In this document: positions 1 to 8,518 of the stretch, one piece after another
Layout of the letters: every line of letters starts with the position of its first letter
Position numbering within the stretch: the stretch's first letter is position 1
NCBI RefSeq assembly: GCF_900157385.1
Contig: NZ_LT717700.1
Coordinates: forward strand, 372,001-436,000
Reading direction: 5' to 3'
Length of the DNA: 64,000 nt
Source: Mycobacterium terramassiliense
GTDB lineage: Bacteria > Actinomycetota > Actinomycetes > Mycobacteriales > Mycobacteriaceae
Translations under genes and position numbers: made by a program
The notes under the pieces: model-generated
Database searches by the model: none
What the model saw: the letters and a program-made list of their open reading frames with translations, nothing else
What the model was told of the DNA's origin: nothing

Positions 1-855
1 GCCGTCTTCAAGGACGACCGCGGCTGCGGGCAGGTCAGCACCCTCGACGGGTCCACGGGCCGGCGCGGGGCCGCCCGCAGCGGCTACGCCGACCCGAGCG
101 TGCGCCTTTCCTCCGACGGCACCACGGTGTTGTCGGCGGGCGACACGCGGCTGGAGCTGTGGCGCTCGGACATGGTCCGGATGCTGGCCTACGGCGAGAC
201 CGACGCCCGGGTGAAACCGTCGGCGCGGGGACTGCACTCGGGCTGCCGGCTGCTCTCGGCGGAGGCCAGCTCGTCGGCGGTTTCGGTGCTGGAAAGCTGC
301 GCCCAGCAAGCCGACCTGCGGCTGGTCCTGTTGCGCCCCGGCAAGGAAGACGACGAACCCCAGCAACACGTCGTCGCCGAACCCGGGGTCGCGGCCGATT
401 CGGGGGCCCGGGTGCTCGCCGTCTGGGAGAACACCACGGCGGTGTATCTGCCGTCACCGCAGCCCAGGGTCGAGGTGGTCGACGACACCGGCACCACCGT
501 GGCGAGCACGCTGCTGCCCAGGCCGCCGTCGCGCTCGGCGGCGGTGTCGCAGACCGGCAACCTGGTCACGTGGTGGACCGGCGATTCCCTGATGGTCTTC
601 GACGCGACGAGCATGACCCTGCGCTACACGATCGCCAAGGGCGAGGCGACCGCGCCGCTGGGACCGGGCGTGATGATGGCCGGCCGGCTGCTGGTGCCGG
701 TCACCGGCGCGATCGGGGTCTACGACCCGCTCAGCGGCGCGAACGAACGCTACATCCCGGTGGACCGGGCGCCCGGCGATGCGGCGGTGGTCCCGGCGGT
801 TTCGGGATCGCGGGTGTTCGAGCAGCGCGGCGACACCGTGGTGGCCCTGGGCTGA
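1..855 (+). CDS. Rv3212-like conserved protein, 5' end outside window
   Basis: The frame is open from base 1 with no credible start, so the N-terminal part lies upstream. The visible 284 residues are Ala/Val-rich, with repeated short beta-strand-like segments resembling a beta-propeller or PQQ-type repeat protein. I see no catalytic motif. By gene order it matches Rv3212, a conserved mycobacterial protein of unknown function. It is convergent with the ParA-like gene downstream. Identity rests on synteny; function is not known. Confidence 0.8.
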   Translation, partial: AVFKDDRGCGQVSTLDGSTGRRGAARSGYADPSVRLSSDGTTVLSAGDTRLELWRSDMVRMLAYGETDARVKPSARGLHSGCRLLSAEASSSAVSVLESCAQQADLRLVLLRPGKEDDEPQQHVVAEPGVAADSGARVLAVWENTTAVYLPSPQPRVEVVDDTGTTVASTLLPRPPSRSAAVSQTGNLVTWWTGDSLMVFDATSMTLRYTIAKGEATAPLGPGVMMAGRLLVPVTGAIGVYDPLSGANERYIPVDRAPGDAAVVPAVSGSRVFEQRGDTVVALG

Positions 856-875
856 CCCCGCGCGACGCGCCCGTC

Positions 876-926
876 CGGCGTGTGCGCCCAGGGCGTTGCG
901 TGTGCGCTGCGGGCGGCGACACGCCG
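876..926. terminator. Convergent intergenic hairpin region
   Basis: Between two convergent genes, 8-bp arms CGGCGTGT (876-883) and ACACGCCG (919-926) can pair. The second arm sits in the small hairpin CGGCGACACGCCG (914-926), which recurs exactly at 27867-27879 in another convergent gap. There is no U-tract. A bidirectional terminator role is inferred. Confidence 0.35.
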
Positions 927-977
927 AGGGGCAGCGCCGTCACCGCACGCTGAACGCCGTCAGAGCGCACTCGCCGG

Positions 978-1778
978 CTAGACCTCGACGGCGAAGGTCG
1001 GCAACGGCTTGCCGGTCTTCCAGTGCTTGAGCAACGCCTTCGCCAGCTCGCCATAGGCCACGGCGCCCTTGTTCTTGCGCCCGGCCATCACCGACGAGCC
1101 CGAGGCGCTGGCCTCGGCGAAGCGCACGGTGCGCGGGATCGGCGGGGCGAGCACCGGCATGCCGTAGCGGTCGGCGACGTCGAGCAACACGTCGCGGGTG
1201 TGGGTGGTGCGGGCGTCGTACAGCGTCGGCAGGGCGCCCAGCAGCCGCAGTTCGGGGTTGGTGATCTGCTGGACATCGGCGACCGTGCGCAGGAACTGGC
1301 CGACGCCGCGGTGCGCGAGCGTCTCGCACTGCAGCGGGACGATGACCTCGTCGGCGGCGGTCAGCCCGTTGAGGGTGAGCACGCCCAGCGACGGCGGGCA
1401 GTCGATGACGACCACGTCGAACTGGTCGGCGAGCTTGGCCAGCGCCCGCTTCAGGGCGTATTCGCGGCCGGCCCGCATCAGCAGCATCGCCTCGGCGCCC
1501 GCGAGGTCAATGTTGGCCGGCAGCAGCGTCATTCCCTCCATCGTCGTGACCAGCGCGGCGTTCGGCTCGACCTCGCCGAGCAGGACCTCGTGCACGGACA
1601 CCGGCAGCTTGTCGGGGTCCTGGCCGAGCGAGAAGGTCAAACAACCCTGCGGATCCAGGTCGACGAGCAGCACCCGCTGGCCCTCGTCCGCCATCGCCGC
1701 CCCCAGCGAGGCAACCGTCGTCGTCTTGGCCACACCGCCCTTTTGATTGGCCACCGCCAGTACTCGGGTCCTACTCAC
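978..1778 (-). CDS. ParA/Soj-family ATPase (Rv3213c-like)
   Basis: 266 residues from a GTG start, the same length as M. tuberculosis Rv3213c. The deviant Walker A motif KGGVAKTTT lies at residues 13-21, Walker A' is the DLDPQG segment, and VVIDCPPS is Walker B, so this is a ParA/MinD-type dimerising ATPase. No parB or parS is adjacent, so it is an orphan rather than the chromosome-segregation parA. It is divergent from the phosphatase at 1890. The start was chosen because the frame further upstream encodes arginine-rich antisense-type sequence and because the family starts just before the Walker motif. Cargo unknown. Confidence 0.85.
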   Translation of the reverse strand: MSRTRVLAVANQKGGVAKTTTVASLGAAMADEGQRVLLVDLDPQGCLTFSLGQDPDKLPVSVHEVLLGEVEPNAALVTTMEGMTLLPANIDLAGAEAMLLMRAGREYALKRALAKLADQFDVVVIDCPPSLGVLTLNGLTAADEVIVPLQCETLAHRGVGQFLRTVADVQQITNPELRLLGALPTLYDARTTHTRDVLLDVADRYGMPVLAPPIPRTVRFAEASASGSSVMAGRKNKGAVAYGELAKALLKHWKTGKPLPTFAVEV

Positions 1779-1889
1779 AAGCGCCCGCCCCTCCTTGTTG
1801 CCGCGGTCACAGTGCCCATCCTGGCATGTTCGGTCGCGGTGCGCTTCGGCCGACGCGTCCGGCCTGGGCGTCCGGCAGAATCGGTCGGC

Positions 1890-2501
1890 ATGGGCGTCTA
1901 CAACCATCGGCTGGTCCTGCTGCGCCACGGCGAGACGCCGTGGTCCAAGTCCGGCCAGCACACGGGTCGGACGGATCTCGAGCTCACCGATCACGGCCGG
2001 GTCCAGGCCGAGCTCGCCGGCCGCGTGCTGCGAGAACTGAACCTCGCCGACCCGCTGGTGGTCAGCAGCCCGCGCATCCGGGCACTGACCACGGCCAAGC
2101 TGGCCGGGCTCGCCATCGACGAGGTGTCGGGGATGCTCGCCGAATGGGATTACGGGTCCTACGAGGGGCTGACGACCCCGCAGATCCGGGAATCCGACCC
2201 CGATTGGCTGGTGTGGACGCACGGCTGCCCCGGGGGCGAGAGCGTGCAACAGGTCAGCGACCGCGCCGATGAGGCCGTCGCATTCGCGTTGGGGCACATG
2301 GGCTCGCGCGACGTCGTTTTCGTGGGCCACAGCCACTTTTCGCGCTCGGTGATCACGCGCTGGGTCGAGCTGCCGCTCGTGGAGGGCAGCCGCTTCTGGA
2401 TGCTCGCCGGCTCGATCGCGGTGTGCGGGTTCGAGCACGGCGTGCGGCAGCTCGCCGCGCTCGGATTGACGGGCAACCCGCAGGCGATCGCACCCGGGTG
2501 A
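1890..2501 (+). CDS. gpm2: Histidine phosphatase family protein (Rv3214-like)
   Basis: 203 residues. The N-terminal LLRHGETPW motif carries the phospho-accepting histidine (His13), and a second conserved His lies in FVGHSHFSR near residue 150. The family covers cofactor-dependent phosphoglycerate mutases and broad-specificity phosphatases. The M. tuberculosis orthologue was named gpm2/entD but has been characterised as an acid phosphatase, so phosphatase is the safer call. Its stop overlaps the GTG of the next gene by 4 nt (GTGA), suggesting co-translation with isochorismate synthase. Confidence 0.88.
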   Translation: MGVYNHRLVLLRHGETPWSKSGQHTGRTDLELTDHGRVQAELAGRVLRELNLADPLVVSSPRIRALTTAKLAGLAIDEVSGMLAEWDYGSYEGLTTPQIRESDPDWLVWTHGCPGGESVQQVSDRADEAVAFALGHMGSRDVVFVGHSHFSRSVITRWVELPLVEGSRFWMLAGSIAVCGFEHGVRQLAALGLTGNPQAIAPG

Positions 2502-3613
2502 GCGCCGCCGAGCATGTCAACCCTGAACCGCCGTTCGCGCTGTGCGGGCCGCGCGAGACCCTGGTTGCCGACGGCGTGCGCGCGGCCTACCACGACATCG
2601 GCGCGGCCCAGGCCGCGCTGCGCTCGGGTTCGGTCCCAATAGTGTTGGGCGCGTTGCCTTTCGACGTGAGCGGAGCCGCGGCCCTGATGGTGCCGAACGC
2701 CGTCCGGTCCGTCGCCGGCCTGCCCAATTGGCCGACGGGGCCGCTGCCGCCGGTGCGCGTCGCCGCCGCGCTGCCGCCGCCGGCCGACTACCGCGACCGG
2801 ATCAGCCGCGCGCGAGACGCGCTCGCCGCACCGGACAACCCGCTGCACAAGGTGGTGCTGGCGCGCGCCCTGCGGCTGGTCGCCGACGCCCCCCTGGACG
2901 CGCGCGTGATCCTGCGCCGGCTCGTCGCGGCCGACCCGGCCGCCTACGGCTACCTCGTCGACCTGAGTGCCGCCGGCGACGACTACACGGGCGTGGCGCT
3001 GGTGGGCGCCAGCCCCGAACTTCTGGTCGCGCGCAGCGGCGACCGCGTGGTGTGCCGGCCGTTCGCCGGTTCGGCCCCGCGCGCCGCCGACCCGGAAGCC
3101 GACGCCGCCAACGGTGCCGGGCTCGCCGCCTCGGCCAAGGACCGCCACGAGCATCGGCTGGTGATCGACACCATGCGCGCCGCGCTGGAACCCCTGTGCG
3201 ACGAACTGACCATCGCCGCCGAACCGCAGCTGAGCCGCACGGCGGCGGTCTGGCACCTCTGCACGCCCATCAGCGGCCGGCTGCGCGAGGCGTCAACCAC
3301 CGCAATCGATTTGGCCCTGGCGCTGCACCCCACGCCGGCGGTCGGCGGCGTTCCGACCAAGGCGGCCACCGAACTCATCGCCGAGCTGGAGGGCGAGCGC
3401 GGGTTCTACGCCGGCGCGGTGGGCTGGTGCGACGCCGGCGGCGACGGCCACTGGGTGGTGTCCATCCGGTGTGCGCAGCTGTCGGCGGACCGCCGCACCG
3501 CGCTGGCACGCGCGGGTGGGGGCATCGTCGCCGAATCCGACCCCGACGCCGAAGTCGCGGAAACCACAACGAAATTCGCCACCATCCTCAACGCACTGGA
3601 AGTTGAGCAATGA
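2498..3613 (+). CDS. entC: Isochorismate synthase
   Basis: 371 residues of the chorismate-binding family. Recognisable blocks are LHKVVLARALRL, CRPFAGSAPR, KDRHEHRLV, the HPTPAVGGVPT signature and the ERGFYAGAVGW...VVSIRCA C-terminus. It converts chorismate to isochorismate, the precursor of menaquinone and, by other routes, salicylate. GTG start overlaps the phosphatase stop; the stop overlaps the next ATG (ATGA), giving a tightly coupled three-gene run. MbtI is the dedicated mycobactin enzyme elsewhere in the genome, so this copy more likely feeds menaquinone synthesis. Confidence 0.88.
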   Translation: MSAAEHVNPEPPFALCGPRETLVADGVRAAYHDIGAAQAALRSGSVPIVLGALPFDVSGAAALMVPNAVRSVAGLPNWPTGPLPPVRVAAALPPPADYRDRISRARDALAAPDNPLHKVVLARALRLVADAPLDARVILRRLVAADPAAYGYLVDLSAAGDDYTGVALVGASPELLVARSGDRVVCRPFAGSAPRAADPEADAANGAGLAASAKDRHEHRLVIDTMRAALEPLCDELTIAAEPQLSRTAAVWHLCTPISGRLREASTTAIDLALALHPTPAVGGVPTKAATELIAELEGERGFYAGAVGWCDAGGDGHWVVSIRCAQLSADRRTALARAGGGIVAESDPDAEVAETTTKFATILNALEVEQ

Positions 3614-4092
3614 CGGAAGGCATCCGCCGCGCCATACCGGCCGACGCCGGCGCTATTACCGCCATGATTCACGCGCTGGCCGAATTCGAACGCGCCGCGG
3701 AGCAATGCACCGTCACCGAAACACAAATTTCCGGAGCGCTTTTCGGTAATTCACCGACCGTGCACGGCCACGTCGCCGAAGTCGACGGCGAGATCGCCGC
3801 CATGGCGCTGTGGTTCGTCAACTTCTCCACCTGGGACGGTGTCGCCGGCATCTACCTCGAAGACCTGTTCGTGCGACCCGGTTTTCGCCGCCGCGGCCTG
3901 GCCCGCGCCCTGCTGGCGGCGCTGGCCGCCGAATGCCTCGACAACGGCTACACGCGGTTGTCGTGGGCGGTGCTGAACTGGAATGTCGACGCGATCGCGC
4001 TGTACGACGGCGTGGGCGCCGCGCCGCAGCGCGAGTGGACCACCTATCGGCTGTCCGGCCCGCGGCTGGCCGAGCTGGCCGGGCCGCCCTGA
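3610..4092 (+). CDS. GNAT-family N-acetyltransferase (Rv3216-like)
   Basis: 160 residues. The acetyl-CoA-binding motif A is seen as LFVRPGFRRRGLARALL (about 87-103), followed by the C-terminal NWNVDAIALYDGVGA block typical of diamine/spermidine-type GNATs. Substrate unknown. Translationally coupled to entC through a 4-nt ATGA overlap. Its last 49 nt overlap the 3' end of the membrane protein encoded on the other strand. Length and context match Rv3216. Confidence 0.85.
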   Translation: MTEGIRRAIPADAGAITAMIHALAEFERAAEQCTVTETQISGALFGNSPTVHGHVAEVDGEIAAMALWFVNFSTWDGVAGIYLEDLFVRPGFRRRGLARALLAALAAECLDNGYTRLSWAVLNWNVDAIALYDGVGAAPQREWTTYRLSGPRLAELAGPP

Positions 4093-4502
4093 TCGCGGCC
4101 GGCGGCCCAGCGCAGGGCCGCCGGGCTGAACAGCAACACCAGCACCGTGGCCGCCAGGACGCCCAGCGGGATGCCGAAGGCCGGCCGATGCGAACCGACC
4201 GCGAGATACCACGCCACCGGAAGCAGCAGCAGCTGAGTGAACACCCCCAGGCCGCGGGCCCAGCGCTTGCCGAGCACCAGCGCGCGCCCGGCGGCGAGCA
4301 CCACGCCACCGACCAGAACGAACCACAGCGCGGTGCCCTGGGGGTACCACCCGCTTGCGGGGGACCCGCTGACCACCCGCTGGTCGGCGCCGGCGAGACC
4401 CCGGACCACCAGCGCCGCGGCGACGACCAGGGCGGCCACGCCCTGCACCGCGACGAGCAGCCCGGCGCCGCGCACCACCGACGGGGCTTGGGCGGAATTC
4501 AC
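4044..4502 (-). CDS. Small integral membrane protein (Rv3217c-like)
   Basis: 152 residues from a GTG start. Four hydrophobic stretches (about 14-35, 50-70, 80-97 and 105-125) predict a four-helix membrane protein with a charged, glycine-rich C-terminus. No enzyme motif. The 3' end overlaps the convergent acetyltransferase gene by 49 bp, a conserved tail-to-tail arrangement in M. tuberculosis. The start at 4502 was chosen because upstream codons lack a start near a ribosome-binding site and the encoded MNSAQAPSVV-type N-terminus fits the family. Confidence 0.75.
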   Translation of the reverse strand: MNSAQAPSVVRGAGLLVAVQGVAALVVAAALVVRGLAGADQRVVSGSPASGWYPQGTALWFVLVGGVVLAAGRALVLGKRWARGLGVFTQLLLLPVAWYLAVGSHRPAFGIPLGVLAATVLVLLFSPAALRWAAGRDQGGPASSASRGPDSR

Positions 4503-4629
4503 AGCGTCAGCGTAGTCAGGCGCGCTTGCCCCAAAGCGGGGCCTTGACCGCCCCGCCCTTCCAGATCGCGCTGCTCCTCCGCACGCCGCGCGGCGGCGTG
4601 CGTCGTCGCAACGCCTAAGCTCGTGCATC

Positions 4630-5595
4630 ATGCGCGCCGTGCTGATCGTGAACCCAACAGCCACTTCCACCACTCCAGCCGGGCGCGACCTGCTTGCCCA
4701 CGCCCTCAAGAGCCGCCTGCAGCTCAACGTCGAGCACACCACCCACCGCGGGCACGGGGCCGAACTCGCCCAGCGGGCGGTCGACGAAGGGCTCGACCTG
4801 GTCGTGGTGCACGGCGGCGACGGCACGGTCAGCGGGGTGGTGAACGGGATGCTGGGCCGCCCCGGGGCGGCGCCGGCGCGGCCGGTGCCCGCCCTCGCGG
4901 TGGTCCCCGGCGGCTCGGCGAACGTGCTGGCGCGCTCGCTGGGCATTTCACCGGACCCGGTCGCCGCCACCAACCAGCTCATCCAGCTGCTCGACGACTA
5001 CCAACGCCACCCGACCTGGCGCCGCATCAGCCTGATCGACTGCGGTGAGCGCTGGGCCGTGATCAACGCCGGGATGGGCGTCGACGCCGAGGTGGTCGCG
5101 GCGGTGGAAGCCCAGCGCAACAAGGGCATCAAGGTCAACGCGTTGCGGTACTGGCGCGTGGCGATACCCGTCACGGTGGCCTTCCGGCGCCGCGAACCCA
5201 CCCTGACGGTCGAACTGCCCGGCCGCGATCCCGTCCCCGGCGTGCACTTCGCCTGGGTCTCCAACACCAGCCCGTGGACCTACAGCAACAGCCGGCCCTT
5301 GGTGACCAACCCCGATTGCAGCTTCGAGTCGGGCCTCGGCGTGTTCGCGCTCACCGAGATGAAGGTGATGCCCACGCTGAGACTGGTCGCCCAGCTCCTC
5401 GGCAAGGGGCCCAAGGGCAGCCCCCAACAGCTCATCCGCGACGACGACGCCCCATGCGTCCGGGTGACCGCCACCGGGCGCCCGGTCGCCAGCCAGTTCG
5501 ACGGCGATTATCTGGGCCTGCGCGAATCGATGACGTTCCGGTCGGTTCCCGATGCGCTGCCGGTCGTCGCGCCCCCCCGAAAAAACCACCGCTGA
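4630..5595 (+). CDS. Diacylglycerol kinase-like lipid kinase (Rv3218-like)
   Basis: 321 residues. It begins RAVLIVNPTA and carries the DAGK catalytic-domain signature VVHGGDGTVSGVVNG (about 58-72) plus VVPGGSANVLAR. This family (DagK/YegS/BmrU) phosphorylates lipids such as diacylglycerol or sphingoid bases with ATP, at the membrane face. It stands alone, with 127 bp upstream and 267 bp before whiB1. Substrate in mycobacteria not established from sequence. Confidence 0.85.
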   Translation: MRAVLIVNPTATSTTPAGRDLLAHALKSRLQLNVEHTTHRGHGAELAQRAVDEGLDLVVVHGGDGTVSGVVNGMLGRPGAAPARPVPALAVVPGGSANVLARSLGISPDPVAATNQLIQLLDDYQRHPTWRRISLIDCGERWAVINAGMGVDAEVVAAVEAQRNKGIKVNALRYWRVAIPVTVAFRRREPTLTVELPGRDPVPGVHFAWVSNTSPWTYSNSRPLVTNPDCSFESGLGVFALTEMKVMPTLRLVAQLLGKGPKGSPQQLIRDDDAPCVRVTATGRPVASQFDGDYLGLRESMTFRSVPDALPVVAPPRKNHR

Positions 5596-5688
5596 CCTGG
5601 GGAAACGAACCGGCCGAAAAAATCGTTCGCGAGAAGCGGCCCGCAAGTGTAGTACAACGGTGTTAGGGCCTGACTAAGAAATCATTGA

Positions 5689-5704
5689 AGTGAGATAGCC
5701 CACG
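5689..5704 (+). promoter_or_regulatory. Candidate CRP (Rv3676-type) site upstream of whiB1
   Basis: AGTGAGATAGCCCACG, 16 bp, lies about 160 bp before the whiB1 start. It is an imperfect TGTGA-N6-TCACA box, and I recall an identical box described as the CRP site of the M. tuberculosis whiB1 promoter. The -10/-35 elements cannot be assigned with certainty; TTGACA at 5720-5725 and TATGTA at 5770-5775 are candidates. Confidence 0.65.
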
Positions 5705-5862
5705 AGCCTACTCACGCTATTGACATCTGTTGAGCCTGTGAAACGATCGAAAGGTTGCATGCAGAAATTTATGTAGGGGTGCGGACCCTTTCTTGTGCAC
5801 GCGTAACAGCGAAGAAAAATGGCCGTGCGCCTTGCTGCGCACTCAGTGAGGAGTAACTACTT

Positions 5863-6117
5863 ATGGATTGGCGCCACAAGGCGGTCTGTCGCGACGAGGA
5901 CCCGGAGCTGTTCTTCCCGGTTGGGAACAGCGGCCCGGCGCTCGCGCAGATCGCTGACGCGAAACTGGTCTGCAATCGGTGCTCGGTGACCACGGAATGC
6001 CTTTCCTGGGCGCTGAACACCGGCCAGGACTCGGGCGTCTGGGGGGGCATGAGCGAAGACGAGCGGCGCGCTCTCAAGCGTCGCAACGCCCGGACGAAGG
6101 CCCGCAGCGGAGTCTGA
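5863..6117 (+). CDS. whiB1: WhiB1 iron-sulfur transcription factor
   Basis: 84 residues with the four [4Fe-4S] cysteines at 9, 37, 40 and 46 (C-x27-C-x2-C-x5-C), the GVWGG turn and a basic C-terminal tail (RRALKRRNARTKAR) that contacts DNA. WhiB1 is essential in M. tuberculosis, binds the SigA region 4 domain and responds to nitric oxide through its cluster. The start is preceded by GTGAGGAGTA. A long leader with a CRP-type box upstream suggests cAMP control. It is convergent with pdtaS across a 36-bp palindrome. Confidence 0.96.
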   Translation: MDWRHKAVCRDEDPELFFPVGNSGPALAQIADAKLVCNRCSVTTECLSWALNTGQDSGVWGGMSEDERRALKRRNARTKARSGV

Positions 6118-6129
6118 CCCAGATCGCTA

Positions 6130-6165
6130 ACAGTGCGGCCCCGACGATCGTCGGGGCCGCACTGT
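6130..6165. terminator. 36-bp perfect palindrome between whiB1 and pdtaS
   Basis: Bases 6130-6147 (ACAGTGCGGCCCCGACGA) are exactly complementary in reverse to 6148-6165. The element begins 13 nt after the whiB1 stop and ends 16 nt from the convergent pdtaS stop. Its symmetry and GC-rich stem suit a bidirectional terminator without a U-tract, a common mycobacterial arrangement. Confidence 0.75.
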
Positions 6166-6180
6166 TGCGTAGGCACGTAG

Positions 6181-7683
6181 CTACAACAGCAACCGGGTCC
6201 GTCGGCCGATCGGCACGCGCAGCACCACGTCGGTGCCGCGCGCGGCGGCGTGCCGCATCCCCAGCGTGCCGTCCAGTTCCGCCGACACCAGGGTCCGCAC
6301 GATCTGCAGGCCGAGGCTGTCGGAGTTCTCCAGGCTGAATCCCTCCGGCAGTCCGCGCCCGTCGTCGTGCACGACGACGTCGAGCCAGCGGGCCGAACGC
6401 TCGGCGCGAATGGTCACCGAGCCCTCCTGGGCCGCCGGATCGAAGGCGTGCTCGATCGCGTTCTGGACGAGTTCGGTGATCACCATGATCAGGGCCGTCG
6501 CCCGGTCGGAGTCCAGCACGCCGAGGTCGCCGACCCGGTTGATCCGGATCGGCCGGTCCACCGACGCCACGTCGTTCATGATCGGCAGGATGCGGTCGAT
6601 AACCTCGTCGAGGTTCACCTGCTCGTCCACCGACATCGACAGCGCGTCGTGCACCAACGCGATCGACGACACGCGACGCACCGACTCGATCAGCGCCTCC
6701 CGCCCCTCGGCGTTGGCGGTGCGCCGCGCCTGCAGGCGCAGCAGCGCCGCCACCGTTTGCAGGTTGTTTTTCACCCGGTGGTGGATCTCGCGGATGGTGG
6801 CGTCCTTGGAGATCAGGGCCCGGTCGCGGCGCTTGACCTCGGTGATGTCGCGGATCAGCACCGCGGCCCCGGCGCTGGCGCCGTGGACCACCAGCGGCAG
6901 CGTTCGCAGCAACACCGTGGCGCCGCCGGCGTCGACCTCCATCCGCATGCTGCGCCCGCCGGCCAGCAGGTCGCGCACGTGCTCGGCCACTTCCTGCGCC
7001 TCGAACGGGTCGGAGATCAGCGGCCGCGTCACGTCGACCAGATGGTGCCCCTCCAGCTCCGACGTGAGGCCCATCCGGTGGTAGGCCGACAACGCGTTGG
7101 GGCTGGCGTAGGCGACGACGCCGTCGACGTCGAGGCGGATGAAGCCGTCGCCCGCCCGCGGGGTGGAGCGCGACATGACGACGTCCCCGACGTCGGGGAA
7201 GGTGCCCTCGGCGAGCATGTGCACGAGGTCGGTGGCGCAGTCGCGGTAGGCGGTCTCCAGCTGACCGGGGGTGCGGTCGGCCGCTTCGGCGGTCTGATGC
7301 CGCGTCACCACCGCCACCACGTGTCCGCCATAGCGCACCGGGGACGACTCGACGTGGAGGCCGGGCAGCTGCCACGAATGTTGTTGGCCCGCATCGCTTT
7401 CCCGCGGGGCTGTGCCGGGCTCGAACGTCTCGTCGACGAGCGGCAGCCGGTCGGCGGCGACGACGGTACCCACCGCATCGGTCTGCAGAACCGTGGGCGC
7501 GGTGTTCGGGCGGCACTGCGCCACGCACACCAGCACGCCGTCGTCGCGCCGAACCCACATCAGGTAGTCGGCGAAGGACAGGTCGGCCAGCAGCTGCCAT
7601 TCCCCCACCACGGCGTGCAGGTGGTCCACCGCGTTGCCCGGCAGCATCGTGTGCTCGGCAAGCAGGTCACCGAGAGTGGACAT
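6181..7683 (-). CDS. pdtaS: PdtaS sensor histidine kinase
   Basis: 500 residues. Order: GAF-like N-terminal domain (about 1-150), PAS domain (about 170-290), HisKA_2 dimerisation helix with the phospho-acceptor region EIHHRVKNNLQ (His301/His302), and a C-terminal HATPase_c domain with VVHDDGRGLPEGF. No membrane segment, so it is a cytosolic kinase. In M. tuberculosis Rv3220c signals to the ANTAR-type RNA-binding regulator PdtaR (Rv1626), encoded elsewhere. The biotinyl-protein gene lies upstream in the same direction, ending 7 bp before this start. Confidence 0.95.
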   Translation of the reverse strand: MSTLGDLLAEHTMLPGNAVDHLHAVVGEWQLLADLSFADYLMWVRRDDGVLVCVAQCRPNTAPTVLQTDAVGTVVAADRLPLVDETFEPGTAPRESDAGQQHSWQLPGLHVESSPVRYGGHVVAVVTRHQTAEAADRTPGQLETAYRDCATDLVHMLAEGTFPDVGDVVMSRSTPRAGDGFIRLDVDGVVAYASPNALSAYHRMGLTSELEGHHLVDVTRPLISDPFEAQEVAEHVRDLLAGGRSMRMEVDAGGATVLLRTLPLVVHGASAGAAVLIRDITEVKRRDRALISKDATIREIHHRVKNNLQTVAALLRLQARRTANAEGREALIESVRRVSSIALVHDALSMSVDEQVNLDEVIDRILPIMNDVASVDRPIRINRVGDLGVLDSDRATALIMVITELVQNAIEHAFDPAAQEGSVTIRAERSARWLDVVVHDDGRGLPEGFSLENSDSLGLQIVRTLVSAELDGTLGMRHAAARGTDVVLRVPIGRRTRLLL

Positions 7684-7690
7684 CCAATCC

Positions 7691-7906
7691 TTAGCTGATC
7701 ACGGCGATGAGGTCCCCCGCCTGGATGACGTCGCCCACCGCCACACTCACCTTGCTGACCGTGCCGTCGACCTCGGCCAGGACGGGGATCTCCATCTTCA
7801 TCGACTCCAGCAGCACCACGATGTCGCCCTTGCCGATCTGGTCACCCTCGTTGACGACAACCTCGAGCACGCTGGCCACGATTTCGGCGCGAACATCCTC
7901 CGCCAT
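7691..7906 (-). CDS. Small biotinylated protein TB7.3
   Basis: 71 residues consisting of a biotinyl/lipoyl carrier domain only. The biotin-acceptor lysine is in ESMKMEIP (about 35-42). It matches Rv3221c/TB7.3, a free-standing biotin carboxyl-carrier-like protein; its partner carboxylase is not encoded nearby. ATG 7906 was chosen because the domain begins at once and the upstream frame is not conserved-looking. Only 7 bp separate it from pdtaS, so the two are probably co-transcribed. Confidence 0.92.
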   Translation of the reverse strand: MAEDVRAEIVASVLEVVVNEGDQIGKGDIVVLLESMKMEIPVLAEVDGTVSKVSVAVGDVIQAGDLIAVIS

Positions 7907-8041
7907 CTTCACCCCACTCGTCCGCATGCTGGCTGCTGGTGCATCAAGGTCATGTATATCGAACCACAGGACCCGTCGGGACCGCGGGACGCGGGGCGTT
8001 ACGCCGCATGGGCCCGGCCGTGAGACACTGTGAGGCAAGCC

Positions 8042-8065
8042 AACGGGCGTCGAGCGCCCGTTTTT
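8042..8065 (+). terminator. Terminator-like hairpin in the bL37 leader
   Basis: Arms AACGGGCG (8042-8049) and CGCCCGTT (8055-8062) enclose the loop TCGAG and run straight into a T-tract (8061-8065) on the + strand. This is a textbook intrinsic terminator, rare in mycobacteria. It ends 40 nt before the bL37 start. No + strand gene lies upstream that would need it, so attenuation of the bL37 transcript is an inference. Confidence 0.6.
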
Positions 8066-8105
8066 GACGAACCCATCAGCGACGAAGAAATCACGGAGGA
8101 TGACG

Positions 8106-8180
8106 ATGGCCAAGCGTGGCCGGAAGAAGCGCGACCGCAAGTACAGCAAGGCCAACCACGGTAAGCGGCCCAATTCCTAG
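8106..8180 (+). CDS. Ribosomal protein bL37 (24 residues)
   Basis: ATG at 8106 follows the ribosome-binding site GGAGG by 7 nt. The 24-residue product starts MAKRGRKKRDRKYSKANH and ends GKRPNS. It is almost entirely basic and matches the actinobacterial large-subunit protein bL37 seen in mycobacterial ribosome structures near the peptidyl-transferase centre. It is easily missed by gene finders. It lies between divergent TB7.3 and convergent rshA and has its own leader with a terminator-like hairpin. Confidence 0.92.
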   Translation: MAKRGRKKRDRKYSKANHGKRPNS

Positions 8181-8212
8181 TCGAAATTCCCGGCCCAACT
8201 CCGGGCTAGGCG

Positions 8213-8518
8213 CTACTCGCCCCCGCGGATGATCGTGGTCCGGCGGATCTCCAGCCGGAGGCGTTCCTTGAGGCCCTCCGGGGCCTTCTCGCCGGTGCAT
8301 TTCGTCGCGATGAGGGCCTTGAGCCGCTCCTCGATCCCGTAGTGCTGGAAGCAGCCGGGGCACGCCTCGAGATGCTGGCGCAGCCGCTCCTTGGCCTCCG
8401 GGGTGCACTCACCGTCGAGCAGGGTCCATACCTCGGCGATCACCTCGGCACAGCCGATGCCGTGGGAGTGGCTGTCGTCGGCGCGCGGGTCGCTGGGACG
8501 ACCGGCGGACTCGCTCAT
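8213..8518 (-). CDS. rshA: RshA zinc-binding anti-sigma factor of SigH
   Basis: 101 residues with the ZAS motif H49-x3-C53-x2-C56 (HLEACPGC) and Cys23 and Cys38 before it. RshA binds SigH under reducing conditions and releases it on thiol oxidation or heat. The start overlaps the sigH stop by 4 nt, so the two are translated together, giving stoichiometric control. Length and motif match the M. tuberculosis protein. Confidence 0.96.
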   Translation of the reverse strand: MSESAGRPSDPRADDSHSHGIGCAEVIAEVWTLLDGECTPEAKERLRQHLEACPGCFQHYGIEERLKALIATKCTGEKAPEGLKERLRLEIRRTTIIRGGE

